Positions 7,991 to 17,342 are shown, counted from the first letter of the stretch. The stretch: 64,000 bases of DNA from Rhodobacteraceae bacterium (ex Bugula neritina AB1) (GCA_001730095.1 MDLF01000058.1:108161-172160); one strand, 5' to 3'. The notes: generated from the sequence alone by a model not told the origin. Numbers and translations are program-made.

Positions 7991-8142
7991 CTGCCCCTCC
8001 CGATCTGCTTTCTTAAGTTAGGGCAAAGTGACGTAACGTCAAAACAATTGTTCGAGGTCGGTCAGGCTGCACTTGGACACCCGGAAAACCACCATGCCCC
8101 GGTGCGACGGCGACACAGCCTGTCTTGTGCTATGGCCTGACG

Positions 8143-8166
8143 AAAAGGGCGCGGAAACCCGCGCCC
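8143..8166 (-). terminator. Rho-independent terminator of lysK
   Basis: On the minus strand GGGCGCGG, loop GTTT, CCGCGCCC is followed at once by TTTT. It lies 25 bp past the lysK stop codon. Confidence 0.8.
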
Positions 8167-8190
8167 TCCTTGTCTGCGTTGAAGGAAGGC

Positions 8191-9834
8191 TTAGGCCAGT
8201 TCGCCGGCCAGTGCCTTTTCGATCAGCGCGATGGTGTCCCCAACGCCATAAAGCGCGATGAAACCGCCAAAGCGCGGCCCCTGAGAGGCACCCAGCAGCA
8301 CTTCGTAGATCGCCGAGAACCAGGCGCGCAGCGGCTCGAACCCATGGATTTTGCCGATGGCGAAGACCACGGACTGCAGGAACTCCTCATCCGCGAAATC
8401 CGCCTCGGGCAGCGGATCGTCATTGCCGGCCAGTTCGTTCTTTTTGGCAATCGCTGCCAGTGCAGCCTCGGGCGATTTCAGCGCATCCGCCAGATCCTGC
8501 AGCGCTGCGCGCTCCTGATCGGTGGGCAGGCGGAATTCCTTTGCGGGTTTCACGAAGTCGTTGAAATAGGCCACAGCAAAGCCTGCCGCCTGATCCATTG
8601 TTGGATTGCTTTCGGGCGTCGCATCGGGGGCGTATTTGTTGATGAAACCCCACATGGTTGCCTTGTCCTCGGCGCTGGAAGCAGAGGCGAGGTTCAAGAG
8701 CATCGAGAAGGGCACCACCATATCCGACTGCGGCACGTCGCCTGCGTGGATGTGCCAGACTGGATTGTTCAGCTGTGCCTTCAGCTCCTGGCCGTGATAG
8801 GCGCGCAGCTGCTGGTGGTATTCATCCACCGCCTTGGGGATCACATCGAAATGCATCCGCTTGGCGGTTTTGGGCTTTTGGTACATGAAATAGGCCAGGC
8901 TTTCGGTCGAGGCGTAGGTCAGCCATTCGTCGATCGAAATGCCGTTGCCGGAGGTTTTCGAGATCTTCTGGCCGTTGGCATCCAGGAACAATTCATAGGT
9001 GAAATGCTCTGGCGCGCGGTGGCCCAGCACCCGGCAGATGCCGTCGTAGATCGGTGTGTTGGTGGAGTGGTCCTTGCCGTACATCTCAAAATCAACGCCC
9101 AACGCCGCCCAGCGGGCGCCGAAATCCGGTTTCCACTGCAGTTTCACGTTGCCGCCGGTCACCGGCAGGGTCCATTCCTTGCCGTCTTCGTCGTCAAAGG
9201 TGATGGTGTAGGTCTCGGCGCAGACTTTTTTCATCGGCACGTACAGCACGCGGCCAGTTTCCGGATGGATCGGCAGGAAGATCGAATAGGTCTGGCGGCG
9301 CTCCTCACGCAGGGATTTCAGCATGATCGCCATGACATCGTCATACTTCTCGACGGCGCGTTTCAGCACGTCGTCGAACTGGCCGGACTGGTAAAACTCC
9401 TTGGCCGAGATGAACTCATACTCAAACCCGAAAGTATCCAGGAACCGGCGCAGCATGGCGTTGTTGTGGTGGCCAAAGCTCTCGTGCGTGCCAAACGGAT
9501 CCGGCACCGAGGTCAGCGGCTTCTGCAGATGCTCTGCCAGGTTCTCAGGGTTTGGCACATTGCCGGGCACCTTGCGCATGCCGTCCAGGTCGTCCGAAAA
9601 GCAGATCAGCTTGGTCGGGATGTCCGAGATGGTTTCGAACGCGGTCTTGATCATGGTGGTGCGGGCGACTTCGCCGAAGGTACCGATATGCGGCAGGCCG
9701 GAAGGGCCATAGCCGGTTTCGAACAGCACATAGCCCTTTTCCGGTGCGCCCTTGGCATACCGTTTGAGCACCCGGCGGGCTTCTTCAAACGGCCAGGCTT
9801 TGCTCTTGAGAGCCTCGTTGCGCACATCAGACAT
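8191..9834 (-). CDS. lysK: Lysyl-tRNA synthetase, class I
   Basis: This 547-residue enzyme attaches lysine to tRNALys. It is the class I form used by most alphaproteobacteria and archaea instead of class II LysS. The HIGH-type motif is PHIGTFGEV at about residues 48-56, and the KMSKS-type motif is KISKTSGNG at about 290-298. The C-terminal third is the helical anticodon-binding region. Length is normal for the family. A hairpin terminator follows the stop. Promoter and start lie in the 250-bp gap facing the TerB-like gene. Confidence 0.97.
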   Translation of the reverse strand: MSDVRNEALKSKAWPFEEARRVLKRYAKGAPEKGYVLFETGYGPSGLPHIGTFGEVARTTMIKTAFETISDIPTKLICFSDDLDGMRKVPGNVPNPENLAEHLQKPLTSVPDPFGTHESFGHHNNAMLRRFLDTFGFEYEFISAKEFYQSGQFDDVLKRAVEKYDDVMAIMLKSLREERRQTYSIFLPIHPETGRVLYVPMKKVCAETYTITFDDEDGKEWTLPVTGGNVKLQWKPDFGARWAALGVDFEMYGKDHSTNTPIYDGICRVLGHRAPEHFTYELFLDANGQKISKTSGNGISIDEWLTYASTESLAYFMYQKPKTAKRMHFDVIPKAVDEYHQQLRAYHGQELKAQLNNPVWHIHAGDVPQSDMVVPFSMLLNLASASSAEDKATMWGFINKYAPDATPESNPTMDQAAGFAVAYFNDFVKPAKEFRLPTDQERAALQDLADALKSPEAALAAIAKKNELAGNDDPLPEADFADEEFLQSVVFAIGKIHGFEPLRAWFSAIYEVLLGASQGPRFGGFIALYGVGDTIALIEKALAGELA

Positions 9835-10086
9835 TTGTGTTCTCCATCGGCGGCGGTTGCGTCAGTAATCCGGGGGCCGCGTGATCAGCCCGGACGCCCC
9901 ATGCGTCCGGCTCTTCCCTCTATTGTGCCTGTGCAGCATGAGTCAATAATACCCGCCCCGACCGGACCGGGTTTTGCGGGGCCGCAGCGCGCAAAAATTA
10001 CCGCCGCGCGCGGTCAGCCGTTGAACCTGGCAGCTGGCGCACCTATCCTGTTGGTATCGCATATTTCGCAGACAAGGATTTCGTTC

Positions 10087-10509
10087 ATGACCGAGCAAGC
10101 ACCGCATTCGATGTCCCCGCAGGACTGCCTGGTGGCCCTGATGGTGGCGGTTTCGGCTTCGGACGAAAACATCCGCACGTCCGAACTGGTCAAGATCCAG
10201 TCGGCGGTCAACATGCTGCCGGTCTTTGCCGACTTTGACATCGACCGGGTCAGCCGCATTTCCAAGACCGTTCTGGATCTGTTTGAACAGGAAGACGGGC
10301 TGGCGGCGCTGTTCGGCCTCATCCGCGGCGACCTGCCGGAACGGCTGTTTGAAACGGCTTATGCACTGTCCTGCGACGTGGCCGCAGCGGATGGCATCCT
10401 GGGCGAGAGCGAGCTCGAGTTCCTGGCGGAAGTGCGCTATGAGCTGAACATCGACCGGCTGCACGCCGCTGCGATTGAGCGCGGCGCCCGTGCCCGGCAC
10501 ATGGTCTGA
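10087..10509 (+). CDS. TerB-like (tellurite-resistance/DjlA N-terminal type) protein
   Basis: The 140-residue product is an all-helical TerB-type domain. It contains LVALMVAVSASDENIRTSELVKI and the second-half match ALSCDVAAADGILGESELEFLAEV, the paired acidic A-x-D-x-x-x-x-x-E-x-x-x-L motifs that bind metal in TerB folds. It is a free-standing cytoplasmic domain; family members are linked to metal or phage stress but function here is unknown. The ATG at 10087 gives the family length. The long open frame upstream of it is the antisense shadow of lysK. Confidence 0.8.
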   Translation: MTEQAPHSMSPQDCLVALMVAVSASDENIRTSELVKIQSAVNMLPVFADFDIDRVSRISKTVLDLFEQEDGLAALFGLIRGDLPERLFETAYALSCDVAAADGILGESELEFLAEVRYELNIDRLHAAAIERGARARHMV

Positions 10510-10631
10510 CGGCTCCGGTTTCTGCTGTTTCTCATGCCGCTGAAGCATAGCGGGTCTGCACAACGCATACTTGCGGAACTTTTGACGCACTCCCATCTCG
10601 CGCTAGTTCGTTGTGTATTGGGAAATGGTCC

Positions 10632-11039
10632 ATGGTCAAGTGGCACAGAGATATTGGTGAAATCCGCAGGCTCCTGCTCGAAATAGAGGGCGGGCGGGAC
10701 TCGTTCTGCGCTCTGCCGCAGTCAACTGCCGAAGCGATGATGCTGCCGGTGGCAGAATGTCTGCCGGAGCCGGAGGCACGTAAGCTGGCTTATCACCTGA
10801 ACCTGCTGGAGAGCGCCGGGCTGGCCCGGTTCGGTCGTATGGAAAACGGCAACTGGCTGGTGCGCGGGCTGACCTGGAGCGGCCATGAACTGCTGGACAA
10901 CATCCGAAGCGAAGAGGTCTGGGAAGCCGTGCGCGCGCGCCATGAGCAGCTGGGCGGGTTCAGCATGGAGATCCTCAGCGAGCTGGCCAAGGATCTGACA
11001 CGCGCCAGGGCGGGGTGCCTCGAGGGCTCTGAGGCCTGA
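10632..11039 (+). CDS. DUF2513 family protein
   Basis: This 135-residue protein matches DUF2513: an N-terminal M-V-K-x-H-R-D-I-G-EIRRLLLEIE segment, a winged-helix-like middle (Y-H-L-x-L-LE-x-AGL), then GLTWSGHELLDNIRSEEVW and a C-terminal G-F-S-M-E-I-L-x-ELAKDL. The family is small and predicted to contain a winged helix. It is often found in phage or accessory regions, and its role is unknown. The ATG at 10632 is chosen over the TTG at 10611 because family members start close to the K-x-x-x-D-I motif. The ribosome site is weak. Confidence 0.75.
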   Translation: MVKWHRDIGEIRRLLLEIEGGRDSFCALPQSTAEAMMLPVAECLPEPEARKLAYHLNLLESAGLARFGRMENGNWLVRGLTWSGHELLDNIRSEEVWEAVRARHEQLGGFSMEILSELAKDLTRARAGCLEGSEA

Positions 11040-11116
11040 CCTGACCGTCTTGATTTCCGGGAGCCTGTTCGTTGACAGGCTCCGACAGGCACGGTTCTTT
11101 GCAATCCGCGCAGGCG

Positions 11117-12613
11117 TCAACTGCCGTAGACCGCCCCCCAGCGTTCGATCAGCTGCTGCTGCAGCTGCTTGGCGCGGCGGTTCCAGCTGCGGGCGCCCTG
11201 CGGGCGTTCGCGCTGCGCCCGCGTAAGGCGGTCGCGGGTCTTCTGATCCGCGGTGAAGATGGCAAAGGCCAAGACGGTGCCGTCCGCGGCAGTCATGAAG
11301 CCGCCAAGGCCCGAGACGAAGTTGAGTGTCCCGGTCTTGGCTGCGACCTTGATCGGGTGGCCCTTGATGATGCGCCCCTTGGCGTCGCGCATCTGGAAAG
11401 ATTTCAAGAGCGGCTTCAACTGGCCCGCCTTATAGGCGGCCACCAGCGCGCCAGTCAGATCTGCAGGCGTCATCCGCGAGTCTTCGCCCAGCCCGGAGTG
11501 ATCCACCAGCCGGGTGGAGGACATGCCGTATTTTGCGGCAGCCCAGCGGCTCATCTCTGCCGCGGAAGCCGAGAGCGAAGCCGGCCGGCCGGCACGGGCG
11601 GCGGTGGCGGACATGCCGATCATTTCCGCCATCAGATTGTTGGAGTATTTCAGCATCGCCTTCAGCAGCACGTCCAGCGGCGGGCTGCGATGCTGCGCCA
11701 GCAGTGTGGCCGAAGGCAGCGACTTTGTCTTTCGCGCTTTTGGCAGAGAAATGCCATTGGCCCGCGCCATGGTGCGAAAGACATCGCCGGCATAGGCCGC
11801 AGGGTTGCGCACCGGCAGCCAACGGGAGCCGCCTTTGCCCAACGCCTTGGAGGCGACGGTCCAGTGATCCACCCCGCCCTTCTCGGCATAGGTATAGACC
11901 GGCACTGCGCGGGTCTGGATCGCCATCCGGGCAGCGGCAACCTCGGGGCGGTATTTCTCGGTGCGGGCGTCCATAGTCGTCACCCAGCCGCCGCCGGCGG
12001 CGCGTTTCCATTCGAAATGCACCCGGTTGAAGTTCAGCGAAATGCCAGAGACCGCAGGTGAATATCCGACATGGTCGGGCTGGTCGGGATCAATGGTCTT
12101 GACGGAGGGCAGCGCACCGTCCCAGACCAGAAACTTGCCGCGCACCTCGCGCACACCGGCAGTTTTCAAGGACTTTGCCAGCAATGCCAGATGGTCACTG
12201 TTCAGCAGCGGATCGCCGCCGCCCGCCAGGATCACGTCCCCCGCGACCACGCCGCCGGACACGCCGCCGGTCGCAAGAATACGGGTTTCGAACCGGTGAT
12301 CCGCCCCCAGAACATCCAGCGCATAGAGCGCGGTCAGCGCCTTGGCGACGCTGGCAGGCGGCAGTGCCTGTGTGCCGCCGGCGGTTTCCAGCATCTGCCC
12401 GGTCTTGACATCCGCCACGGCGCACACAGCTTTGCCGCGCAGCCCGGCACGTTCGATCAGCGCTTGCAGCCCATCGGCGCCCGCAGCCAAAGAGCTGACT
12501 TTGCGGGCAACAGGCCGCAGCGAGACCGCCGGCGCATTGGCCAGCGCAGACGTGCCCGCCAAAGCGGCAAGCCCGGAAAGGAGGAATGTCCGGCGTGAAG
12601 TCATCTTGTTCAT
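11117..12613 (-). CDS. dacB: D-alanyl-D-alanine carboxypeptidase/endopeptidase (PBP4 family)
   Basis: This 498-residue periplasmic enzyme cleaves D-Ala from peptidoglycan stem peptides or cuts D-Ala-mDAP cross-links. The N-terminus has a twin-arginine signal (S-R-R-T-F-L, residues 6-11). Catalytic motifs are SVAK at about residues 88-91, YSNN in the middle, and AKTGTLN near the C-terminus, the three motifs of class C low-molecular-weight PBPs. Length agrees with DacB. A second Met 9 nt downstream (12604) is an equally good start. A 14-bp tandem repeat lies upstream. Confidence 0.93.
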   Translation of the reverse strand: MNKMTSRRTFLLSGLAALAGTSALANAPAVSLRPVARKVSSLAAGADGLQALIERAGLRGKAVCAVADVKTGQMLETAGGTQALPPASVAKALTALYALDVLGADHRFETRILATGGVSGGVVAGDVILAGGGDPLLNSDHLALLAKSLKTAGVREVRGKFLVWDGALPSVKTIDPDQPDHVGYSPAVSGISLNFNRVHFEWKRAAGGGWVTTMDARTEKYRPEVAAARMAIQTRAVPVYTYAEKGGVDHWTVASKALGKGGSRWLPVRNPAAYAGDVFRTMARANGISLPKARKTKSLPSATLLAQHRSPPLDVLLKAMLKYSNNLMAEMIGMSATAARAGRPASLSASAAEMSRWAAAKYGMSSTRLVDHSGLGEDSRMTPADLTGALVAAYKAGQLKPLLKSFQMRDAKGRIIKGHPIKVAAKTGTLNFVSGLGGFMTAADGTVLAFAIFTADQKTRDRLTRAQRERPQGARSWNRRAKQLQQQLIERWGAVYGS

Positions 12614-12688
12614 TTTTAGGGTCAGGTACCGTTCTTCTTCAATCCCCGATCCACGGCTTTGCGCCGCAAGGTCCCGGCTGTTTCACAC

Positions 12689-12744
12689 TGGCAAGTTCAT
12701 ACTGACAAATTCGCACCGGCAAATTCGCACTGGCAAATCCTGTA
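12689..12744. repeat. Four tandem 14-bp repeats between dacB and nadD
   Basis: Consecutive units are TGGCAAGTTCATAC, TGACAAATTCGCAC, CGGCAAATTCGCAC and TGGCAAATCCTGTA. Units 2 and 3 differ by two bases, and the outer ones are more diverged. The array sits in the 231-bp gap upstream of dacB and downstream of nadD (both minus strand). It could be a repeated protein-binding site or a simple slippage product. Confidence 0.75.
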
Positions 12745-12844
12745 ACCACGGGCAGCATGTTTCAGGGCAGTTTCCCCATGTTTGCGACCATGTCAATAAT
12801 CCCGGCAGGCGACCGGTGCGGGATATTGCTGACAGATCGCAGGC

Positions 12845-13477
12845 TCATCCGCCCTGCACTGCTGACCAGTCGCCGCGGGCGCGCAGCGCAGTAGAGCTTA
12901 CATCCACCATTGGCAGGTTGATGAAACACCAGGCCGGACTTTCCGACTGCGCCAGCAGTTGGCTTTCGCTGCCTTTCAGCATGGCATGGCGGTAGATCCG
13001 CGCCGCCGGGGAATAGCGGGCTGAGATCCGGTCGCCGGGCCGGGCCAGCACCCCGACCGGCACCGTGTCCAGGATCTGCTGCCAATCCTTCCAGCGGTGG
13101 AAATGGGTCAGGTTGTCTGCCCCCATCAGCCAGACAAAGCGCACCCCCGGATGACGGCGGCGCAGGTGGCGCAGGGTCTGGGCGGTGTAGCGGGTGCCCA
13201 GCTTTGCCTCGATGCCACTGATGTGGATGCGCGGATGTTGAATCAGGTCTTCTGCAGCCAATATCCTGCGCTGCAGAGAGGCCGGTCGGCGGGTCTTCAG
13301 CGGATTGCCGGGCGACACCAGCCAGAACAGATGATCCAGACCAAAGCGTTTCAGTGCCGCATGGGAAATCGCTGCATGGCCGCGATGCGGCGGGTCAAAC
13401 GACCCTCCCAGAAGCCCGACGCTTTGGCCCGGGTGGATATGCGGCAATCTGCAAACCATGAAGTGCTTGATGCGCAT
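12845..13477 (-). CDS. nadD: Nicotinate-nucleotide adenylyltransferase
   Basis: This 210-residue enzyme joins nicotinate mononucleotide and ATP to make deamido-NAD, the step before NadE (encoded at 27250). The nucleotidyltransferase signature [14 protein letters not shown] is at about residues 22-36, and the C-terminal S-S-T-A-LR motif is present at the end. In many Rhodobacterales the start is a few residues later; the Met at residue 6 is an alternative because no strong ribosome site precedes either ATG. Confidence 0.93.
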   Translation of the reverse strand: MRIKHFMVCRLPHIHPGQSVGLLGGSFDPPHRGHAAISHAALKRFGLDHLFWLVSPGNPLKTRRPASLQRRILAAEDLIQHPRIHISGIEAKLGTRYTAQTLRHLRRRHPGVRFVWLMGADNLTHFHRWKDWQQILDTVPVGVLARPGDRISARYSPAARIYRHAMLKGSESQLLAQSESPAWCFINLPMVDVSSTALRARGDWSAVQGG

Positions 13478-13564
13478 AATTTGCGGGGGAGATCAATTGG
13501 ATGTTGAAAGCGGGAGCAAATGCGCATTTGCCTTGGACGACGCACAGCTCCGGCATGACGGGGA

Positions 13565-13580
13565 GGTCAGGCGCGAGCCG
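13565..13580 (+). repeat. Copy 1 of a 16-bp intergenic motif
   Basis: GGTCAGGCGCGAGCCG here matches 15 of 16 bases of a motif at 15853-15868. Both lie in non-coding DNA, on either side of ettA and its small downstream gene. Confidence 0.5.
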
Positions 13581-13774
13581 GGCGGCGCGCCAAGCCAAGA
13601 CGGGCCGTTGCATCCGTTCTGAAGACATTCCCACGGCGCCACTGGGTGCATAAGGGAGCGCGCAGCCGGAGCAAGCTGGGCGTCCCACCCCTGCGGCGCA
13701 TCCCGCATTGCCCCGCCGCCGCCCTTCGGCTATCACACCAGCCAGCTAGAATTCCCCCATCATGGAGCAGTCAC

Positions 13775-15442
13775 ATGGCCGCCTATCAGTACGTCTACCA
13801 CATGCAGGGTGTCTCCAAGACCTACCCGGGTGGCAAGAAATGCTTTGAAAACATCCACCTCTCCTTTCTGCCCGGCGTGAAAATCGGTGTGGTCGGCGTC
13901 AACGGCGCCGGTAAGTCCACCCTGATGAAGATCATGGCCGGTCTGGATACCGATTTCACCGGCGAGGCGTGGTCGGCCGAGGGCGCCAAAGTCGGCTATT
14001 TGCCGCAGGAGCCGCAGCTGGACGAGAGCCTGTCTGTGCGTGAAAACGTCATGCTGGGTGTGGCGGAGAAAAAGAACAAGGTCGACCGCTTCAACCAGAT
14101 CGCGGTGGAGATGGCCGAGAATTACACCGATGAGCTGATGGCCGAGATGACCGAGCTGCAGGACGCGATTGACGCGGAAAACCTGTGGGATCTGGACAGT
14201 CAGGTGGATGTCTCGATGGAAGCGCTGCGCTGCCCGCCGGATGACGCCAAGATTGCGGATCTTTCCGGCGGTGAGAAACGCCGCGTGGCCCTGTGCAAAC
14301 TCTTGCTGGAAGCGCCCGACATGCTTCTGCTCGACGAACCGACCAACCACCTGGACGCCGAGACCATCGCCTGGCTGCAGCAGCACCTAATCGACTACAA
14401 GGGCACCATCCTTTGCGTCACCCACGACCGTTACTTCCTGGATGACATCACCGGCTGGATTCTGGAGCTGGACCGTGGCCGCGGCATTCCCTACGAAGGC
14501 AACTACTCTGCCTGGCTGGAGCAGAAGGCCAAGCGCCTGAGCCAGGAAGCCCGCGAAGACAAGGCCAAGCAGAAGACGCTGGAGCGCGAGCTGGAATGGA
14601 TGCAGCAGGGCCAGAAAGCCCGTCAGGCAAAATCCAAGGCGCGTATTGCCGCCTATAACGAAATGGCCAGCCAGTCCGAACGCGAGAAGGTCGGGCGTGC
14701 CCAGATCGTCATTCCGAACGGCCCGCGCCTGGGGTCCAAAGTGATCGAAGTGACCGGTCTCGCCAAGCATTTCGGCGACAAGCAATTGATCGAGGGGCTG
14801 GAATTCTCGCTGCCTCCGGGCGGTATTGTCGGCGTGATCGGCCCCAACGGCGCCGGTAAATCGACCCTGTTCAAGATGCTGACCGGCCAGGAACAGCCCG
14901 ATTCCGGCTCTGTGGAATATGGCGACACGGTGAAACTGTCCTATGTCGACCAGTCGCGTGATGACCTGAAGGATAATGAAACCGTCTGGGAAGCGATTTC
15001 CGGCGGCGCCGAGATCATCGAGCTGGGCGACGCCCAGGTCAACTCCCGCGCCTATTGCTCTTCGTTCAACTTCAAGGGCGGCGACCAGCAGAAACCGCTG
15101 AACCTGCTGTCCGGCGGTGAGCGCAACCGTGTGCATATGGCGCGGCTGCTGAAAGAGGGTGGCAACGTGCTGCTGCTCGACGAACCGACCAACGACTTGG
15201 ACGTGGAAACCCTGCGGGCGCTGGAAGACGCGCTGGTCGATTTCGCCGGCTGCGCCGTGGTGATCTCGCACGACCGTTTCTTCCTCGACCGGATCTGCAC
15301 ACATATCCTGGCGTTCGAGGGCGACGCCCATGTGGAGTGGTTCGAAGGCAATTTCGAGGACTACGAAGAAGACAAGAAGCGCCGTCTGGGACCGGACGCG
15401 CTGGAGCCCAAGCGGTTGAAGCACAAGAAGTTTGTGCGGTGA
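13775..15442 (+). CDS. ettA: Energy-dependent translational throttle protein EttA (ABC-F)
   Basis: This 555-residue cytoplasmic ABC-F protein has two ATPase domains and no membrane part. It binds the ribosomal E site and gates entry into elongation according to energy charge. Walker A boxes are GVNGAGKST (about residue 46) and GPNGAGKST (about 360). Both halves have LSGGE signatures and LLLDEPTN Walker B motifs. Between them is the Arg/Lys-rich linker with REDKAKQKTLERELEW, and the EttA arm region is present. The ATG at 13775 has GGAG 7 nt upstream. The gene is followed by an overlapping small gene. Confidence 0.95.
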   Translation: MAAYQYVYHMQGVSKTYPGGKKCFENIHLSFLPGVKIGVVGVNGAGKSTLMKIMAGLDTDFTGEAWSAEGAKVGYLPQEPQLDESLSVRENVMLGVAEKKNKVDRFNQIAVEMAENYTDELMAEMTELQDAIDAENLWDLDSQVDVSMEALRCPPDDAKIADLSGGEKRRVALCKLLLEAPDMLLLDEPTNHLDAETIAWLQQHLIDYKGTILCVTHDRYFLDDITGWILELDRGRGIPYEGNYSAWLEQKAKRLSQEAREDKAKQKTLERELEWMQQGQKARQAKSKARIAAYNEMASQSEREKVGRAQIVIPNGPRLGSKVIEVTGLAKHFGDKQLIEGLEFSLPPGGIVGVIGPNGAGKSTLFKMLTGQEQPDSGSVEYGDTVKLSYVDQSRDDLKDNETVWEAISGGAEIIELGDAQVNSRAYCSSFNFKGGDQQKPLNLLSGGERNRVHMARLLKEGGNVLLLDEPTNDLDVETLRALEDALVDFAGCAVVISHDRFFLDRICTHILAFEGDAHVEWFEGNFEDYEEDKKRRLGPDALEPKRLKHKKFVR

Positions 15443-15792
15443 GTGATTGGCTTCCACTCTTGGGAGCCTTTGGTCTGGGTTCCGTGGTGACAGCCATCGT
15501 ACAAAGCTGGCTGTCATCACGAACCGAGGCTGAGGAGCGAAGCTTTCGCGAGCGCAAAGAAGCCTACGTCGGACTTCTAGAAGCGTATCACCGGGCTGCG
15601 GTGGACGGAACTGACGAAGCTGCGAAGAACTTTGCCTACTGGCAGATGCGATGTGAAGTCGTAGGACCTCAGACAGTCAGAGACTCCATTAACAAAATCA
15701 TAGCATCAAACGCAGACCCTAAAGGCAGATCTCGCGCTCATGAAAAGCTGAAGTCTTCGATTAGAAGAGATCTGGGCATTACGTCAGATTAG
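15439..15792 (+). CDS. Small membrane-anchored protein of unknown function
   Basis: The 117-residue product begins with a hydrophobic segment (L-P-L-L-G-A-F-G-L-G-S-V-V-T-A-I-V, about residues 5-22), then a charged helical region rich in Glu, Arg and Lys. The start is a GTG whose last bases share the ettA stop codon (GTGA at 15439-15442), so the two genes may be translationally coupled. Codon use is unlike the neighbours, with AGA, ATA and TTA-type codons and lower GC, which suggests recent arrival. An inverted repeat follows the stop. No family is recognised. Confidence 0.65.
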   Translation: MSDWLPLLGAFGLGSVVTAIVQSWLSSRTEAEERSFRERKEAYVGLLEAYHRAAVDGTDEAAKNFAYWQMRCEVVGPQTVRDSINKIIASNADPKGRSRAHEKLKSSIRRDLGITSD

Positions 15793-15803
15793 GCTCAACA
15801 CAA

Positions 15804-15867
15804 GGCCCTCGCCTGACCTTGGGAGGGCGCGAATGCACCTTCCCGGGGGGAAGGTCAGGCGCGGGCC
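15804..15867. repeat. 17-bp inverted repeat with internal GC-rich hairpin
   Basis: Positions 15804-15820 and 15851-15867 are inverted copies with one mismatch; the innermost 11 bp (CGCCTGACCTT / AAGGTCAGGCG) are exact. The 30-bp loop contains a further CTTCCC-GGGGGGAAG-type palindrome. The right arm is part of the motif also seen at 13565. It may end transcription of the ettA unit, though no T-run follows. Confidence 0.7.
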
Positions 15868-15994
15868 GTGCCACTGCGTGACACGCCCCTGTAGGCACAA
15901 AACCGCACCGCTTCGCCTTTCCCGCGCGCTGCGCTATGATCCCCTCAGGCGCCCTGCGCGCCCATATTGATTGACGCATTAAAAGGATCTCCCC

Positions 15995-16369
15995 ATGCCC
16001 CTGAAACCGGAAGACGTGAAGGCACAGGTCGAGGCGCTGAATGGCAAGAAAGCCAAGCGCAAGAAGCTGACAACCGAACCCGAAGGCACCAAGGGCAAGA
16101 AGCTGCCCGGCGATGTGCGCAAGGGGCTGGAGGCGCATTTCTCCAAGGCGAAACTGGCCAAGGTGCAGGTGCATGTGGGCGGCAACGCCAAGGATCTCTG
16201 CAAAGAGCTGAAGGCCAAAGCCTTTACCTATGGCAACGACATCTATTTCATGAAGCCGGGCGACGCCAAGAACTCGGAGCTTTTGGTGCATGAGCTGGCG
16301 CATGTGCTGCAACAGGGCAAAGGCAGGATGCCCCAGGCCAAGGACGGCGAGGCATTGACGTCAAAGTGA
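15995..16369 (+). CDS. DUF4157 (eCIS-core-type) domain protein, stand-alone
   Basis: The 124-residue product has a Lys-rich N-terminal third and then a compact DUF4157 domain: V-Q-V-H-V-G, AFTYGNDIYF, and HELAHVLQQ (residues 99-107) with the HExxH zinc-site pattern. In other bacteria this domain sits in toxins and cargo of extracellular contractile injection systems, but free-standing copies are common and of unknown role. No signal peptide is visible. AAAAGGA lies 9 nt upstream of the ATG. No injection-system gene is nearby. Proteolytic activity is possible but unproven. Confidence 0.8.
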   Translation: MPLKPEDVKAQVEALNGKKAKRKKLTTEPEGTKGKKLPGDVRKGLEAHFSKAKLAKVQVHVGGNAKDLCKELKAKAFTYGNDIYFMKPGDAKNSELLVHELAHVLQQGKGRMPQAKDGEALTSK

Positions 16370-16497
16370 CCGCGCTGATTTTTGCCGGTTTGGCCCGGAT
16401 TGCCGCATTGTTAACCTTTTGACAACACAGTTGGGCGGATGATGGCACAGGAGGCAGCGCCGCATTGGGCCGCGCTGCGCGAAATCGCGGAGACTTC

Positions 16498-16719
16498 ATG
16501 GCCTGGGCAGGCATCATCTTGGGCGTAATTGCAGGGCTGGCTGCTGCCGTGCTGGGCTTTGCTGCAGCCGAACTGCCCCTGTGGGTCTGTGTGCTGATTT
16601 ATCCGGCTGCAGGCTCTGTGGCGGCGTTGCTGACAACGGCGTTTCTTTACTGGCGCAGCAATCCGGCAGGGCCCGGCGACCCAACGCCCCCCGATGCCAC
16701 GCTGGCCGCGGCCGCCTGA
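16498..16719 (+). CDS. Small integral membrane protein
   Basis: The 73-residue product has two predicted membrane helices (about residues 3-22 and 27-48) and a Pro/Ala-rich tail. A GGAGA site precedes the ATG at 16498; an upstream Met 33 bp earlier lacks one. No family is recognised. It converges on trxC with a 51-bp gap. Confidence 0.55.
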   Translation: MAWAGIILGVIAGLAAAVLGFAAAELPLWVCVLIYPAAGSVAALLTTAFLYWRSNPAGPGDPTPPDATLAAAA

Positions 16720-16770
16720 AATCCGCAGATCCCGGGTGCCGGTCTGTTCCAAAGACGGGCTTGTGCGGTT

Positions 16771-17196
16771 TCAGCCGCGCAGCCAGGCGGCGATCTGCGC
16801 TGACCGCATCGCGCCGGCCTTGCGCTTTTTCTCCTTGCCACGTTCAAAGGCGATCAGCGCCGGAATGCCGCGGATGCGGTAGCGGGCGCCGGTGGACTGG
16901 TGATCCTGGGTGTTGAGCTTGACCAGCCGCGCGGACCCGGCCAGAGTCTTGGCCGCCTTGGCAAACTCTGGCGCCATCATCCGGCAGGGGCCGCACCAGG
17001 GCGCCCAGAAATCCGCAACCAGCAGAACATCATCGTTCTGCACCGCTTTCTGCAGGGTGGCCGGGTCCACATTCACCGGTTTGGACGGCATCAGCGCCGC
17101 GCCGCAGCTGCCGCATTTCGGGCCGCTGCCCAGTTTTTCCTCTGGCACCCGGTTCAGCTGGGCACACGAAAAGCAGGTGAGGGTTTTGGCACCCAT
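16771..17196 (-). CDS. trxC: Thioredoxin 2
   Basis: This 141-residue protein-disulfide reductase has the N-terminal zinc ribbon that separates TrxC from TrxA: C-F-S-C at about residues 8-11 and C-G-S-C at 28-31. The thioredoxin active site is WAPWCGPC at about residues 64-71. TrxC is cytoplasmic and usually serves oxidative-stress defence. Length and order of parts are normal. It is transcribed alone. Confidence 0.93.
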   Translation of the reverse strand: MGAKTLTCFSCAQLNRVPEEKLGSGPKCGSCGAALMPSKPVNVDPATLQKAVQNDDVLLVADFWAPWCGPCRMMAPEFAKAAKTLAGSARLVKLNTQDHQSTGARYRIRGIPALIAFERGKEKKRKAGAMRSAQIAAWLRG

Positions 17197-17342
17197 GTCG
17201 GTTCCTTTGGCAGTTTGCCCCGGTATAGCTGCGGCAGCCGACGGTGCAACAGTTTGCCTAACATCCTCTCAAACCCGTTGACCGCCTGCCCCTGCCGCCG
17301 GAAGATACGGAGGAGTAACAATTGACGTTCGGAGGTTTGGCC

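Noticed and set aside
8125..10086. Long plus-strand open frame running into the TerB-like gene
   Set aside because: It is antisense to lysK, has no motif of its own, and only its last 140 codons (from 10087) encode a recognisable domain with a start codon.
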